This document shows, piece after piece, positions 1 to 9,348 of a stretch of 64,000 bases of DNA. Position 1 is the first letter of the stretch. Every line of letters begins with the position of its first letter. The notes below the pieces were generated by a model, which worked only from the letters and a program-made list of their open reading frames with translations, was not told the DNA's origin and ran no database searches. The stretch is from positions 248,001 to 312,000 of the forward strand of contig NZ_MVDI01000003.1 of NCBI RefSeq assembly GCF_002939305.1, given 5' to 3'. The translations under genes were made by a program, and so were the position numbers. This stretch comes from Chroococcidiopsis sp. TS-821. Lineage in GTDB: Bacteria; Cyanobacteriota; Cyanobacteriia; Cyanobacteriales; Chroococcidiopsidaceae.

Positions 1-893
1 AACTCAGTTACAAATGACAAATAGTAAACAAACAGCGCAAAGTCTCCTACACTGATTTCGATTGCACTTCTTGATAATGCACTTACTAGCAAGATTAACC
101 CTGTGCCGACGCTAACAAGATTCTGTAAAATTGAATTCAGGATCGCGGTAAACACTTGATCCTGCACCATTAATCGCTGCCGTTGTTGATTAAGTTGCCG
201 AAACCGCGTTAGTACAGGTTGTTCTGCACCAGCAACTTGAATTGCTTGTACGGAATTAAAAATTTCACCAATTAAGCCTGTCACGTTTTGCGTCGCTTGA
301 CGACTCGCACGACGATAGCGTTTGATGCGGGTTTCAGCACGTTGAATGACGATCGCGATCGCAACTAATGGCAGAAATACAAATAAAGTCAACCACACAT
401 TGACGCTGAAAAGGATCGCCAACGCAACAAACGCAAAGACTCCTTCGCCTAAAATTTCATTTGTACCAACGACGTTATCTTCAACTTGGGTAGCATCTTC
501 GCGAAAATAACTCAATACTTCTCCAGGAGATACTGTATCAATATCTGCTGTACTTAAAGGTTGTGCGCCTGGGCGTTGTAGCAATTGTGATAAAAGATTG
601 TGACGTAGCAGCGAACTCATCGTAAACCGATGCTGAGTTTTGGTCACGCGACCTGAAAAAATTGCGAGAATTCTTGCTAACCCTGTTGCTAATAAGAAGG
701 CAATAAGTGTTTGCGGAGATACGTTGAGTTGTGAGTTATTAGTGAGAGTATTAAAGAACTCGCGGATAAGTAAGCCTGGAATCGCAGGTAATCCCATGAT
801 AAATAGCCACAGGATGGTGTCGGCTGAATAAAGTCTTGGCGCATACAGAATCATCCGCCAAAGAAGTTGCCAAATAGAAACAGAGTTTTTCAT
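1..893 (-). CDS. ABC exporter half-transporter, partial (membrane domain)
   Basis: The reading frame opens at an ATG at 893 and runs off the left edge, so only about 297 N-terminal residues are visible and the ATPase domain lies outside the window. The translation has the hydrophobic segments and the long charged intracellular stretches of a type I ABC exporter membrane domain, including the segment that begins SPGEVLSYFRED and the coupling-helix-like ETRIKRYRRASR. It lies 123 bases downstream of another exporter half-transporter on the same strand, which suggests that the two form a heterodimeric exporter. The substrate cannot be read from the sequence. Confidence 0.8.
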   Translation of the reverse strand, partial: MKNSVSIWQLLWRMILYAPRLYSADTILWLFIMGLPAIPGLLIREFFNTLTNNSQLNVSPQTLIAFLLATGLARILAIFSGRVTKTQHRFTMSSLLRHNLLSQLLQRPGAQPLSTADIDTVSPGEVLSYFREDATQVEDNVVGTNEILGEGVFAFVALAILFSVNVWLTLFVFLPLVAIAIVIQRAETRIKRYRRASRQATQNVTGLIGEIFNSVQAIQVAGAEQPVLTRFRQLNQQRQRLMVQDQVFTAILNSILQNLVSVGTGLILLVSALSRSAIEISVGDFALFVYYLSFVTE

Positions 894-1016
894 TCAGATA
901 AGGACGGGGCGATCGCCATACTTCACATCTTTGTAACTATGTTGCCAACTTGTGTAAATGAGAAGATTTCTTATTAAGCATTTCAGTATGGTAATATGAA
1001 ATAACATTATCGGAAT

Positions 1017-2795
1017 TTACACCAAAAAATCAGTTGTTCCTGCTTTTAATAATTGGGAGAAACGAGAATGCGGGTTATTGAGCAAGCTTTGGCGATCGCC
1101 GTACTCTAGTATGCGTCCTCGATCTAAAATCAAAATTTGATCGGCGCGTTGTACCGTTTGTAAGCGATGGGCAATAATAATTCCTGTGCAGCGGTTGAGT
1201 AATCTATCGATAGCTTGTTCAATTAAGTGTTCAGTGACAGGATCGAGGCGTGAAGATGCTTCATCAAGAATGACTAAACCAGGGTTTTTGAGAAAAACGC
1301 GGGCGAAAGTTAAAAGTTGTGCTTGTCCAGCAGAAAGTCCACCGCTATTAGAATCAAGCTGAGTGTCGAGTTCTTCAGGAAGCGATCGCAACCAAGTTCC
1401 GAGTCCTAACATTTCTAAGGTCTGCTGAATTTGGACATCAGAAATTGTGGAATCAAAAAAGGTCAGATTATCACGCACACTCGCTTGAAAGAGTTGCACA
1501 TCTTGCGTAACTAAACCAACACGTTGTCGCAGTGTTGTGAGTGGGGTTTGGGCGATCGCCACATCTCCTAAACGAATGCAGCCTAATTGCGCGTCATAAA
1601 ACCTTAGTAACAATCGCGCTAATGTGGTTTTACCACTACCTGTACGACCTAACAAACCTAAAACTTGACCCGCAGGAAGATAAAACGAGATGTCTTGAAG
1701 TGTCCATTCTTGAGGCGTAAGGTAATTTGAAGCTGTTTGCTGCACTAATTCGTAAGAGAACCAAATTTGTTCGCAAGATACTGATAGCGCACCTTGGGGA
1801 AGAATGCGATCGCCTCCTGTACTTAAACGCGACTGTACTTGTAAGATTTCGCGGATGCGGTGAATACTCGCTTCGACTTGTTGCAATTCTTCGAGTTCTT
1901 CGCGGATGCGCTCGATAGGTTGATTGAGTAAGTTAGTGTAGTGAAAAATCAGGTAAGCACTGCCAATAGTAATCGCGTTTTGATTCCAAAGGTACGCACT
2001 TACTGCAAGGGCGATCGCATTTCCAACTGTGAATAAACCAACAGAAGTTGACCAAAGTATCGTACTTGTCAACCGAGCTTTTTGGTAAACTGGCAACCAG
2101 CGTTGCAAAATTTGATGAAAACGCCGCATTACGTAGCTAACAGCACCATTCGCCCGAATATCTTCTCTTCCGACTAAGTGTTCTCCAATAAAGCCAAAAA
2201 ATTCCGCACTGACTTGTAAATAAGTTGTCCAAGGTGCTACCGCAAAAGAATGTAAACTCAGTAATATCGTTAAGGCAAAGAGCGAAAATAGCGTTAAGCT
2301 AAATCCTGCTAACTCATTCTCGAAAAACAGCGCAACTAAAATACCTACTAAGAGGATGGCATTACCTAATGTATGAATTGCTAATTGCGAAAAGAAGCGC
2401 GATAAAACGTTGACATCACCATCTACTCTTTCTAATAGTTCGCCCGATGTACGTGATTTATAAAACGATAAATCTAATTGAATGCAGTGTTCTACAATAT
2501 CTGCTCTAAGTGCATTAGTTGCAGTCCACGCAACGTTTTCGCCTAAATAGGTTGCAACAACCGATAATATCTGTGTTAAGAATGCAGCACCAATGAAAAG
2601 TAGCGCTGCAACAAATAAAACTTGCCCAGATGCGCCAGCAATTGAAGTATCAATAAAATATCCTAGAATTTGCGGACTCAGAACTTGTAAGCCAATACTT
2701 GTCAGCAATGCAACTGCAAACAGCGTAACGCGTCCTTGCTGCGGCTTTAAATAGCCACCTAGTAGCTTGGTATACAGTTTAATAGGAACATTCAT
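1017..2795 (-). CDS. ABC exporter half-transporter (permease + ATPase)
   Basis: This is a 592-residue fused membrane and nucleotide-binding protein. The N-terminal ~320 residues hold the transmembrane segments of a type I exporter. The ATPase domain shows Walker A GRTGSGKT, a degenerate signature LSAGQ (usual LSGGQ), Walker B LVILDEAS followed by the D-loop SRLD, and the H-loop IIAHRL. The altered signature suggests a heterodimer with one weaker catalytic site, and the partial half-transporter just downstream is the obvious partner. Exporters of this type move lipids, peptides or drugs outward; the cargo here is unknown. Confidence 0.9.
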   Translation of the reverse strand: MNVPIKLYTKLLGGYLKPQQGRVTLFAVALLTSIGLQVLSPQILGYFIDTSIAGASGQVLFVAALLFIGAAFLTQILSVVATYLGENVAWTATNALRADIVEHCIQLDLSFYKSRTSGELLERVDGDVNVLSRFFSQLAIHTLGNAILLVGILVALFFENELAGFSLTLFSLFALTILLSLHSFAVAPWTTYLQVSAEFFGFIGEHLVGREDIRANGAVSYVMRRFHQILQRWLPVYQKARLTSTILWSTSVGLFTVGNAIALAVSAYLWNQNAITIGSAYLIFHYTNLLNQPIERIREELEELQQVEASIHRIREILQVQSRLSTGGDRILPQGALSVSCEQIWFSYELVQQTASNYLTPQEWTLQDISFYLPAGQVLGLLGRTGSGKTTLARLLLRFYDAQLGCIRLGDVAIAQTPLTTLRQRVGLVTQDVQLFQASVRDNLTFFDSTISDVQIQQTLEMLGLGTWLRSLPEELDTQLDSNSGGLSAGQAQLLTFARVFLKNPGLVILDEASSRLDPVTEHLIEQAIDRLLNRCTGIIIAHRLQTVQRADQILILDRGRILEYGDRQSLLNNPHSRFSQLLKAGTTDFLV

Positions 2796-2820
2796 ACTAA
2801 TTTAAAAATTATAATCTTAG

Positions 2821-3059
2821 TGGTAATTGGTGATTGGTAATAGATAAGATTTACTACTAAGTAAGCAGTTGCTAGTTATTGAGTTCTCTAGTTAGTTATT
2901 TCTAGTTAATCGTTAAGTTATATATCAATCAATCAAATTTTGCTGAAGGTCGGTTCTGTAACAATTCCTATACAAAACTTCCCTAAATTTAGCGCAATAG
3001 AAGCTTAAAGTAATTAGCATCATCATTACTATTACCCATTACCAATTACCTATTACCAG
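2821..3059. repeat. Heptamer-based inverted repeat, copy A
   Basis: The left arm (2821-2843) is built from TGGTAAT/TGGTGAT-like units and the right arm (3028-3059) from ATTACCC/ATTACCA units, so the arms are roughly complementary. About 185 bases lie between them. The right arm runs into the 3' end of the next gene and supplies its stop codon (3053-3055). Similar pairs occur near 26.95, 27.8 and 54.4 kb. Such heptamer repeats are common in cyanobacterial spacers. Confidence 0.6.
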
Positions 3060-3478
3060 TTCCTCATAAAGACATACTTTTCAGCTACTTTCCAATAACG
3101 AGAAAAACGCTTGAGGTCAATATAGCCGTCATAATCTAAGAATGGTTCAACAGCTAGTACTTCTAATGACATCGAGTTTTCAATTCGATCGCAAATCGTA
3201 TTAAAGCGCGGGCTAGGACTTTCTGCGGTGACAACAAGGTTAGCACTGTGTTCTTGCGCGAACGCCATAACTTCGGTTGCGACATCTCCTCGCCGGATAG
3301 TAACAGGTAATTCGAGTAAGCACTCGTAAATAAAAGTTATGCGCTTAAGGCTTAATTGCCATTCTGCAATCAGTGCATCATCCCAAACCCAAATTGCTGG
3401 TGCATCTGGGTAAGCTTTTAGTGCAGGATTGTATGGGCTGAGACAATCACCGTGTACCCAAATAATCGGTTTATTCAT
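3053..3478 (-). CDS. Stand-alone photolyase-like N-terminal (alpha/beta) domain protein
   Basis: This 141-residue protein opens with PIIWVHGDCLSPYNPAL, which has the spacing of the N-terminal motif of DNA photolyases and cryptochromes (W-x-R-x-D-L-R-x-x-D-N-P-A-L). The rest reads as an alternating alpha/beta fold, and there is no FAD domain. A separate FAD-domain gene lies on the same strand at 6553-7428, about 3 kb away, so the two may be a split photolyase-like pair. Of the bulky C-terminal features of full photolyases it keeps none. The family call rests on motif shape alone. It could instead be another HUP/USP-like fold protein. Confidence 0.55.
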   Translation of the reverse strand: MNKPIIWVHGDCLSPYNPALKAYPDAPAIWVWDDALIAEWQLSLKRITFIYECLLELPVTIRRGDVATEVMAFAQEHSANLVVTAESPSPRFNTICDRIENSMSLEVLAVEPFLDYDGYIDLKRFSRYWKVAEKYVFMRNW

Positions 3479-3608
3479 GCAAATTCTAAAAGAGTATTTG
3501 TAGTAGCTAGAAAATTATGCCATTAGCTGCTATTGAATAGATGATGCTTGAAAACGTATTTTTTTTGCTCTAGTAGACGAGAAGTTCGCTACATTTACTT
3601 CGATCCTG

Positions 3609-4664
3609 ATGAAAAGCTCGTTTAGGAATATTATTCTTGGGGCGATCGCGTTTGTCTCCACCATTATCGTTGCAGTGATGGGGTATATTCTCGCAGGCTG
3701 GAGTTTGTTGGATGCAATTTATATGTCAGCTATCACCATTTTTGGTGTAGGCTATGGCGAAGTACGCCCAATCACTTCACCCGCACTGCGAGTTTTTACA
3801 ATCTTGGTAATAGTTGCAGGCTATACTTCTGTCGTCTTTATCGTCAGTGGTATCGTGCAGATGGTGACAGAAGGTGAAATTAATAAAGCGCTACACTCTC
3901 GACGCAGGGAACGCGAAATGGAAAAGCTACAGCAGCACGTCATCATTTGTGGTTTTGGGCGTATTGGGGAGATCTTGGCACGACGTTTAGTACGCGTCAA
4001 TCAGCCTTTTGTCGTGATAGATAGTAATGGCGATCGCGTTGCGAAAGCCGAAGCCAAAGGTTATTTTGTCAAGCAAGGTAATGCAGCGGATGAGACCATA
4101 TTACATGCCGTCGGAATTCAACGAGCAAAAGCTTTAGCAACTGTCCTTCCTGATGATGCGATTAATGTCTTTATCACGCTAACCGCCCGCGAACTTAACC
4201 CCAATTTACAAATCATTGCGCGTGGCGAGTTACCATCAACCGAGAAGAAACTTCGCCTAGCTGGTGCAGATCAAGTTGTTTTACCAGCGGCGATCGGTGC
4301 TGAGAGAATGGCACATATGATTACGCATCCTGCTGCAATGGACTTTTTAGAGCAAGATGACGGGCGCAATACTCTAAACGAACTGCTTGCAGAAATTGAC
4401 GTACAAGTTGATGAATTGGCAATTCCCGCAGATTCACCTTTGGCAAATCAAACAGTAAGCGATATCGAAATTCGCGGAAAAGGTGCTTTTATTGTCGTCG
4501 CCTTGCGTAAAAACGACGGTACAATGATTATCCATCCCAAACACGAAATGTTACTCGAAGTTGGCGATACAGTAATTGTCATGGGACATCGCGGCGATAT
4601 CCCCCAGTTTGCTAAGAATTACGTGTTAAGACGCGATATTAGATACCGAGGTTCGCGAAAATAG
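3609..4664 (+). CDS. Two-TM potassium channel with RCK (TrkA-N/TrkA-C) domains
   Basis: The 351-residue protein has one N-terminal membrane helix (about residues 7-29), a pore loop with the filter-like TIFGVGYGE, a second helix (about 62-86), then a cytosolic RCK_N domain with the dinucleotide motif GFGRIG and a C-terminal RCK_C domain. This is the MthK-like layout, in which ligand binding to the RCK ring gates the pore. The filter core is GVGYGE instead of the usual TVGYGD, though similar variants occur in bacterial TrkA-N channels. It probably functions in potassium homeostasis in the plasma membrane. The gene is transcribed alone. Confidence 0.88.
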   Translation: MKSSFRNIILGAIAFVSTIIVAVMGYILAGWSLLDAIYMSAITIFGVGYGEVRPITSPALRVFTILVIVAGYTSVVFIVSGIVQMVTEGEINKALHSRRREREMEKLQQHVIICGFGRIGEILARRLVRVNQPFVVIDSNGDRVAKAEAKGYFVKQGNAADETILHAVGIQRAKALATVLPDDAINVFITLTARELNPNLQIIARGELPSTEKKLRLAGADQVVLPAAIGAERMAHMITHPAAMDFLEQDDGRNTLNELLAEIDVQVDELAIPADSPLANQTVSDIEIRGKGAFIVVALRKNDGTMIIHPKHEMLLEVGDTVIVMGHRGDIPQFAKNYVLRRDIRYRGSRK

Positions 4665-4772
4665 GAAGAGTGTAGCTTTTGCTTATTTAGTGCAAATCCA
4701 TCTAGAGTTAGGCTTTATTTCTCCACTAGGCTCATTATTCTTGAATAGAATGATCTGCTATCTTGAGCCAGA

Positions 4773-6464
4773 ATGAAAGCTTCCGAAACGACTCTCCGTA
4801 ATTTACTAGAAGGTACTAAACAATTTCAAATCCCACTTTTTCAGCGATCGTACTCTTGGAAAAAGGAAAATTGGGAAACACTGTGGGAAGACTTAATGAG
4901 TCTCTACAGAGAAGAAATCAAAGGCTTTTATTTTTTAGGACCAATAGTAACTCAAGCTATACCTGGTACTGCTGACGGAATCTCACCATTTGTTGTTATT
5001 GATGGACAACAACGCTTAACAACGTTAACAATTGTTTTGGCAGTTTTACGAAACCATTTTAAAAAAATTGACAAAAGCGTGGCAAATGAAGTTCAAGAAT
5101 TGTATTTAATTAATAAATTTAAGAAAGATAATGATATTTACAAGTTATTACCAACACAAAGCGATCGCGAAGTTTATCAAAGTATTATTATAGCAAAAAC
5201 AGTTAAAGATATCAATAAAGTCGGCTTAGTCTACGAAGCTTATAAATTTTTTGAGAACAAATTTAAAAAACCAGGATTTGAGGACGGCAATATATTAGAT
5301 CTCAATAAGTTTAAAGCGATTCTTCTAGAACAGATTTTGTTAGTTAATATTACCTCTGATGAGGGTGATAACCCTTATCTTATTTTTGAAAGTTTAAATA
5401 ATAAAGGAGAAGAATTAAGTCAAATAGACCTGGTACGAAATTACATCTTTATGAAGATACCTGCTCGCGAACAAGAAGTAGTATACAACAATCTTTGGCT
5501 TCCCTTGCAATTAAAATTTAAGGATTATACAGGAGATTACTTTGCAAATGAATTAACAAATGCCTTTTGGTTTTACGTTCGTAAAGATGGTAATGCAATT
5601 AGTCAAAAGGAAGTATATAAAGCGATTAAGCAAAAATTTGATTCATCTCAAGCAGATGCAATCAGCCAACTTGAAGAAATTATTCAGTTTGCTAATTATT
5701 ACTTACGCCTCAACTTTGAAGATGAAGAACCGAATAAAAACTTAAAAAAATGGTTCAAACGACTCAAAAGGTTAGATTTTACGACTTGTCATATATTCTT
5801 ACTCAACGTGTATCGAGATTATGAAGAAGGAAAAATAGCGCTAGCAGAGTTTGAAGAAATTATAAGGTACTTAGAGTCCTATTTTGTCCGGCGTTGGATA
5901 ACTGGAATTTCTACTAGAACGCTAGGTACAGTTTTTAATGATTTATATAAAACCGTAAAAGAGAAAGAACCCAACAATTTAGTTGAAGGCTTACGTCAAA
6001 CTCTAAGAAGCTTTAAAACTACTAAAATTTTTCCAGAAGATGCAAAGTTTCGTGAAGCACTTATTCACAAAGCTTTATATAGTAAAACTTCTGGACTAAA
6101 TGATAGAGTTAAGCTGCTGCTAGAAAGTATTGAAGCCATGCTAACTAGAGAGCAAGTCAATTTTGAAAATTTGAATTTAGAGCATATTATGCCTCAAACT
6201 TTAAATAAGCAGTGGCAAGCAGATTTAGGAGCTAACTATAATAAAATTCATAAAGAATGGTTACATAATTTAGGTAATTTAACATTAACAGGTTACAATC
6301 CTGAACTGTCTAATAAAAGTTTTGCTGAAAAGCGATCGCTCTTGGATGCTAGTAACTTATCCTTAAACCAATATTTTAAAAATTTTACTACTTGGAACGA
6401 AGAAGCAATCAAAAAGCGTGCCGAATATTTAGCTGATATAGCTCTAAAAATTTGGCTTCGATGA
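4773..6464 (+). CDS. DUF262/DUF1524 protein, GmrSD-like nuclease (probable defence)
   Basis: This 563-residue protein has an N-terminal DUF262 domain with the ParB-like motif IDGQQRLTTL, and the family's IFESLNNKG segment near residue 205. The C-terminal DUF1524 HNH-type nuclease domain shows LEHIMPQ and then HNLGNLTLT with a downstream N and S/N. The single-chain fusion corresponds to GmrSD type IV restriction enzymes, which use a nucleotide to cut modified (for example glucosylated) phage DNA. The coding sequence is clearly richer in A+T than its neighbours, consistent with horizontal acquisition. It sits between the two photolyase-like genes. The target modification cannot be predicted. 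Confidence 0.85.
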   Translation: MKASETTLRNLLEGTKQFQIPLFQRSYSWKKENWETLWEDLMSLYREEIKGFYFLGPIVTQAIPGTADGISPFVVIDGQQRLTTLTIVLAVLRNHFKKIDKSVANEVQELYLINKFKKDNDIYKLLPTQSDREVYQSIIIAKTVKDINKVGLVYEAYKFFENKFKKPGFEDGNILDLNKFKAILLEQILLVNITSDEGDNPYLIFESLNNKGEELSQIDLVRNYIFMKIPAREQEVVYNNLWLPLQLKFKDYTGDYFANELTNAFWFYVRKDGNAISQKEVYKAIKQKFDSSQADAISQLEEIIQFANYYLRLNFEDEEPNKNLKKWFKRLKRLDFTTCHIFLLNVYRDYEEGKIALAEFEEIIRYLESYFVRRWITGISTRTLGTVFNDLYKTVKEKEPNNLVEGLRQTLRSFKTTKIFPEDAKFREALIHKALYSKTSGLNDRVKLLLESIEAMLTREQVNFENLNLEHIMPQTLNKQWQADLGANYNKIHKEWLHNLGNLTLTGYNPELSNKSFAEKRSLLDASNLSLNQYFKNFTTWNEEAIKKRAEYLADIALKIWLR

Positions 6465-6552
6465 CTTCGTTATCATAGACATATATAATAGAAAGCGAGG
6501 AGCGTTATCGAAGATTTTAACACAGCAATTGTGCACTTTTCTTCGCTAGCCG

Positions 6553-7428
6553 CTAGTTACTCTTTCGCATTTCACTGCTTCCTTTCCCCTTTTTTCCTCT
6601 TTGCCAACTTTGACTACCACGGTTGTTACTAAACTCTCCTTTAGGAAATAACCGTTTCTCTAACTCTTCGTAACTACCTTCAAAGTCACAATTACCATAC
6701 AAAGGACATTGACGACAATACACTCCTTCGGTGTAGCGTTCCAAATTCTCGCGGTTGAAATAATACGGCTTATGACTAAACGTACTTGCAACCCACTGCC
6801 ATGACATATTATTACTCGCTGGATCGCCGTCTAAAAGATGTTCTAAAAACCACTTTGCGCCAGTTTGCCAACGCACGCGTCGCCAATGCACAATGTATGC
6901 TGCTAGCCACATCCGCACATGATTGTGTAAATAGCCAATTTCTCTTAAATCGCGGCTAAAGCTATCAATACAAACTCGTCCACTTGTTCCATTAGCAACA
7001 TCGTCGGGGAGTTCTTGTTGATATTCTTCTACTTTATAGCCAGTTTTATAAGGTTCTCGATCTTCCCAAATACCATCACCTATTTTGACATATAATCGCT
7101 GCCAATAATCACGCCAACCTAGTTCATTGATCAGTTTAGTTGCTTCATCTTGATTCACTTTTTGTAAAACATAGTCTCGAATTTCAGCTAAACTAAGGAC
7201 TCCGTAACGAATATACGGTGAAAGCCTTGTGACTGCGCCTGTTAAGAAATTGCGCGATTTAGCATACTGGGCTGCATCTACCTTTTCTAGTGCGGCTTCT
7301 GCGGCTTTTCGTCCTCCTCTGATTTGAGAAATGCGATCGCCACGTTTTACTGTTTCTGGAAATTGTTCGCGTAAGTAGGCAACTAACTCATCACGGCTAC
7401 CAAATTCACGCTGCATATTTTTACTCAT
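6553..7428 (-). CDS. FAD-binding domain protein of the photolyase/cryptochrome family, lacking the N-terminal domain
   Basis: This 291-residue protein starts directly in the helical FAD domain. It contains LSPYIRYGVLS, ELGWRDYWQRLY, the HNHVRM segment and the signature DGDPASNNMSWQWVAST, which in photolyases lines the FAD and substrate pocket. Full photolyases are about 450-500 residues; the alpha/beta antenna domain is missing here. A lone gene for such a domain is at 3053-3478. The tail has a cysteine cluster (CRQCPLYGNC) and ends in a basic, low-complexity stretch. Light-dependent DNA repair or signalling is plausible; which of the two cannot be told from sequence. Confidence 0.85.
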   Translation of the reverse strand: MSKNMQREFGSRDELVAYLREQFPETVKRGDRISQIRGGRKAAEAALEKVDAAQYAKSRNFLTGAVTRLSPYIRYGVLSLAEIRDYVLQKVNQDEATKLINELGWRDYWQRLYVKIGDGIWEDREPYKTGYKVEEYQQELPDDVANGTSGRVCIDSFSRDLREIGYLHNHVRMWLAAYIVHWRRVRWQTGAKWFLEHLLDGDPASNNMSWQWVASTFSHKPYYFNRENLERYTEGVYCRQCPLYGNCDFEGSYEELEKRLFPKGEFSNNRGSQSWQRGKKGKGSSEMRKSN

Positions 7429-7542
7429 TTGAACTATGTCTTCTATAATTTAAATATCAATAATTGATTAAAGTTGAGTTTTTTTAAAGCATACCTATAA
7501 AAGATAGCACAAAATAATTTAATATTTTTGTTAGTCAAGAAA

Positions 7543-8172
7543 ATGATTCAAGTTATCCAAGCTCGTAATATTGGTATTGCTTACTTAGAAGAAAAGTTTG
7601 GTCTTCATCTCGTTAATGAGGAACAATTCTTTGCAGAATGCTTATTAGAACCTTATTATATAGAACCTACTGAACAAGAAAAGTACTATTTAGACAGAGT
7701 TAAATCAAATTACTTAAATCTTGCTAAGCAACGCCCGATTTCCGAAGAAGTAAAAATGGTTGTGTTATCACCGCTACTTGATTTAGCAGGGTTTTATCGT
7801 CCTCCTTTTTATGTAGAAACAGAAGAATCTATAGAAATTATCCAAGAAGACGAAGGGGAAATACTAAAAGGCAAAATTGATGTTTTAGTTTTTAAAAAAC
7901 AGTTTTGGCTACTTGTTATTGAATCGAAAAGTACCATATTTTCTTTATTTACAGCAATACCGCAAGCGTTAGCTTATATGCTAAGCAACCCTTATCCAGA
8001 AAATCCAGTATTTGGATTAGTTACGAACGGTAGTGAATTTATATTTCTCAAGCTTCTTAAACAAGATATTCCTCAATATGCATTATCTGAACAGTTTACG
8101 CTTCTCAAGCGTGAAAATGAGTTATACAAAGTTCTGGGTATATTAAAAAATATAAGACAAGTATTAAGTTAA
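7543..8172 (+). CDS. Type I restriction R-subunit N-terminal-like nuclease-fold protein
   Basis: I chose the ATG at 7543 (209 residues) over an in-frame TTG 15 bases upstream. The core reads PISEEVKMVVLSPLL, then GKIDVLVF, then LLVIESKS, which gives the D...E-x-K arrangement of a PD-(D/E)xK nuclease fold as in HsdR N-terminal domains. No helicase or methylase genes accompany it. Small stand-alone proteins of this kind are numerous in cyanobacteria, and their role is unproven. The gene ends 5 bases before the cysteine desulfurase ATG, and its A+T richness resembles the DUF262 gene. Confidence 0.65.
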   Translation: MIQVIQARNIGIAYLEEKFGLHLVNEEQFFAECLLEPYYIEPTEQEKYYLDRVKSNYLNLAKQRPISEEVKMVVLSPLLDLAGFYRPPFYVETEESIEIIQEDEGEILKGKIDVLVFKKQFWLLVIESKSTIFSLFTAIPQALAYMLSNPYPENPVFGLVTNGSEFIFLKLLKQDIPQYALSEQFTLLKRENELYKVLGILKNIRQVLS

Positions 8173-8177
8173 GAAAA

Positions 8178-9344
8178 ATGGTGAGTCGTCCAATTTATTT
8201 AGATAATCATGCAACGACACCTGTAGATGAGCGCGTATTAGCGGCAATGATACCGTATTTCACCGAGCGCTTTGGCAATCCAGCAAGCACGAGTCACCTT
8301 TATGGTTGGGAAGCGGAGGCGGCGGTTAAACAAGCACGAAATATCTTAGCAGAGGCGATTGCGGCGACACCAGAAGAAATTATTTTTACGAGTGGGGCGA
8401 CAGAGGCGAATAACTTAGCGATTAAAGGAGTTGCTGAAGCTTACTTCCAAAAAGGGCGGCATCTTATTACGGTACAAACTGAGCATAACGCAGTACTCGA
8501 TCCGTGTGAGTATTTGCGATCGCTTGGTTTTGAAATCACATTGTTACCGGTACAAAACGACGGACTAATCGATTTAACTCTCTTAGAAAAAGCCTTTCGC
8601 CCTGATACAGTTTTAGTTTCTGTGATGGCGGCTAATAATGAAATCGGCGTGTTGCAGCCATTGGCAGAAATTGGGCAAATGTGCCGCGATCGCAACGTAC
8701 TATTTCACACTGATGCTGCGCAAGCAATTGGTAAAATTCCCCTCGACGTGCAGGCAATGAAGATAGATTTATTATCGATGACTGCCCACAAAGTTTATGG
8801 TCCTAAAGGTATTGGTGCATTATACGTGCGGCGGCGCAATCCGAGAGTCCAACTTGCGCCACAGTTACACGGTGGGGGACACGAACGCGGAATGCGATCG
8901 GGAACGTTGTATCCACCGCAGATTGTTGGATTTGCGAAAGCGGTCGAAATTGCTTTAGCCGAACAAGCAACGGAAACACAGCGCTTGACGATGTTAAGGG
9001 ATAAGTTGTGGCAAAAGTTGAGTCAAGTTCCTGGAATTTACCTCAATGGACATCCTACGCAAAGATTACCAGGAAATTTGAATGTCTCGGTTGAGGGTGT
9101 AGATGGTGCAGCGTTGTTACTGGGATTGCAGCCTGTCATGGCGGTTTCTTCAGGCGCGGCGTGTTCTTCGGCAAAAACAGCACCTTCTCACGTTTTGCTA
9201 GCGTTGGGACGTACTGAGAGTTTAGCTTATGCGTCGGTTCGGTTTGGAATTGGGCGGTTTAATACAGCAGAGGAGATGGAACGCGTGGGAGAATATGCGA
9301 TCGCAACGATTGCAAGTTTGCGTCAGCAGGCGATGATGGTGTAA
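8178..9344 (+). CDS. iscS: Cysteine desulfurase, IscS/NifS family
   Basis: This PLP enzyme of 388 residues releases sulfur from cysteine as a persulfide for Fe-S clusters and thiolated tRNAs. Visible features are YLDNHATTPVD at the N terminus, TSGATEANN, the H-D of FHTDAAQ, the PLP lysine in SMTAHKVYGPKG, and the persulfide cysteine in SSGAACSSAK within a long mobile loop, which marks group I (IscS/NifS) over SufS. No scaffold or nif genes are adjacent, so a housekeeping role is more likely than a nitrogenase-specific one. The symbol follows the family and is not proven by orthology. Confidence 0.88.
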   Translation: MVSRPIYLDNHATTPVDERVLAAMIPYFTERFGNPASTSHLYGWEAEAAVKQARNILAEAIAATPEEIIFTSGATEANNLAIKGVAEAYFQKGRHLITVQTEHNAVLDPCEYLRSLGFEITLLPVQNDGLIDLTLLEKAFRPDTVLVSVMAANNEIGVLQPLAEIGQMCRDRNVLFHTDAAQAIGKIPLDVQAMKIDLLSMTAHKVYGPKGIGALYVRRRNPRVQLAPQLHGGGHERGMRSGTLYPPQIVGFAKAVEIALAEQATETQRLTMLRDKLWQKLSQVPGIYLNGHPTQRLPGNLNVSVEGVDGAALLLGLQPVMAVSSGAACSSAKTAPSHVLLALGRTESLAYASVRFGIGRFNTAEEMERVGEYAIATIASLRQQAMMV

Positions 9345-9348
9345 CGAA

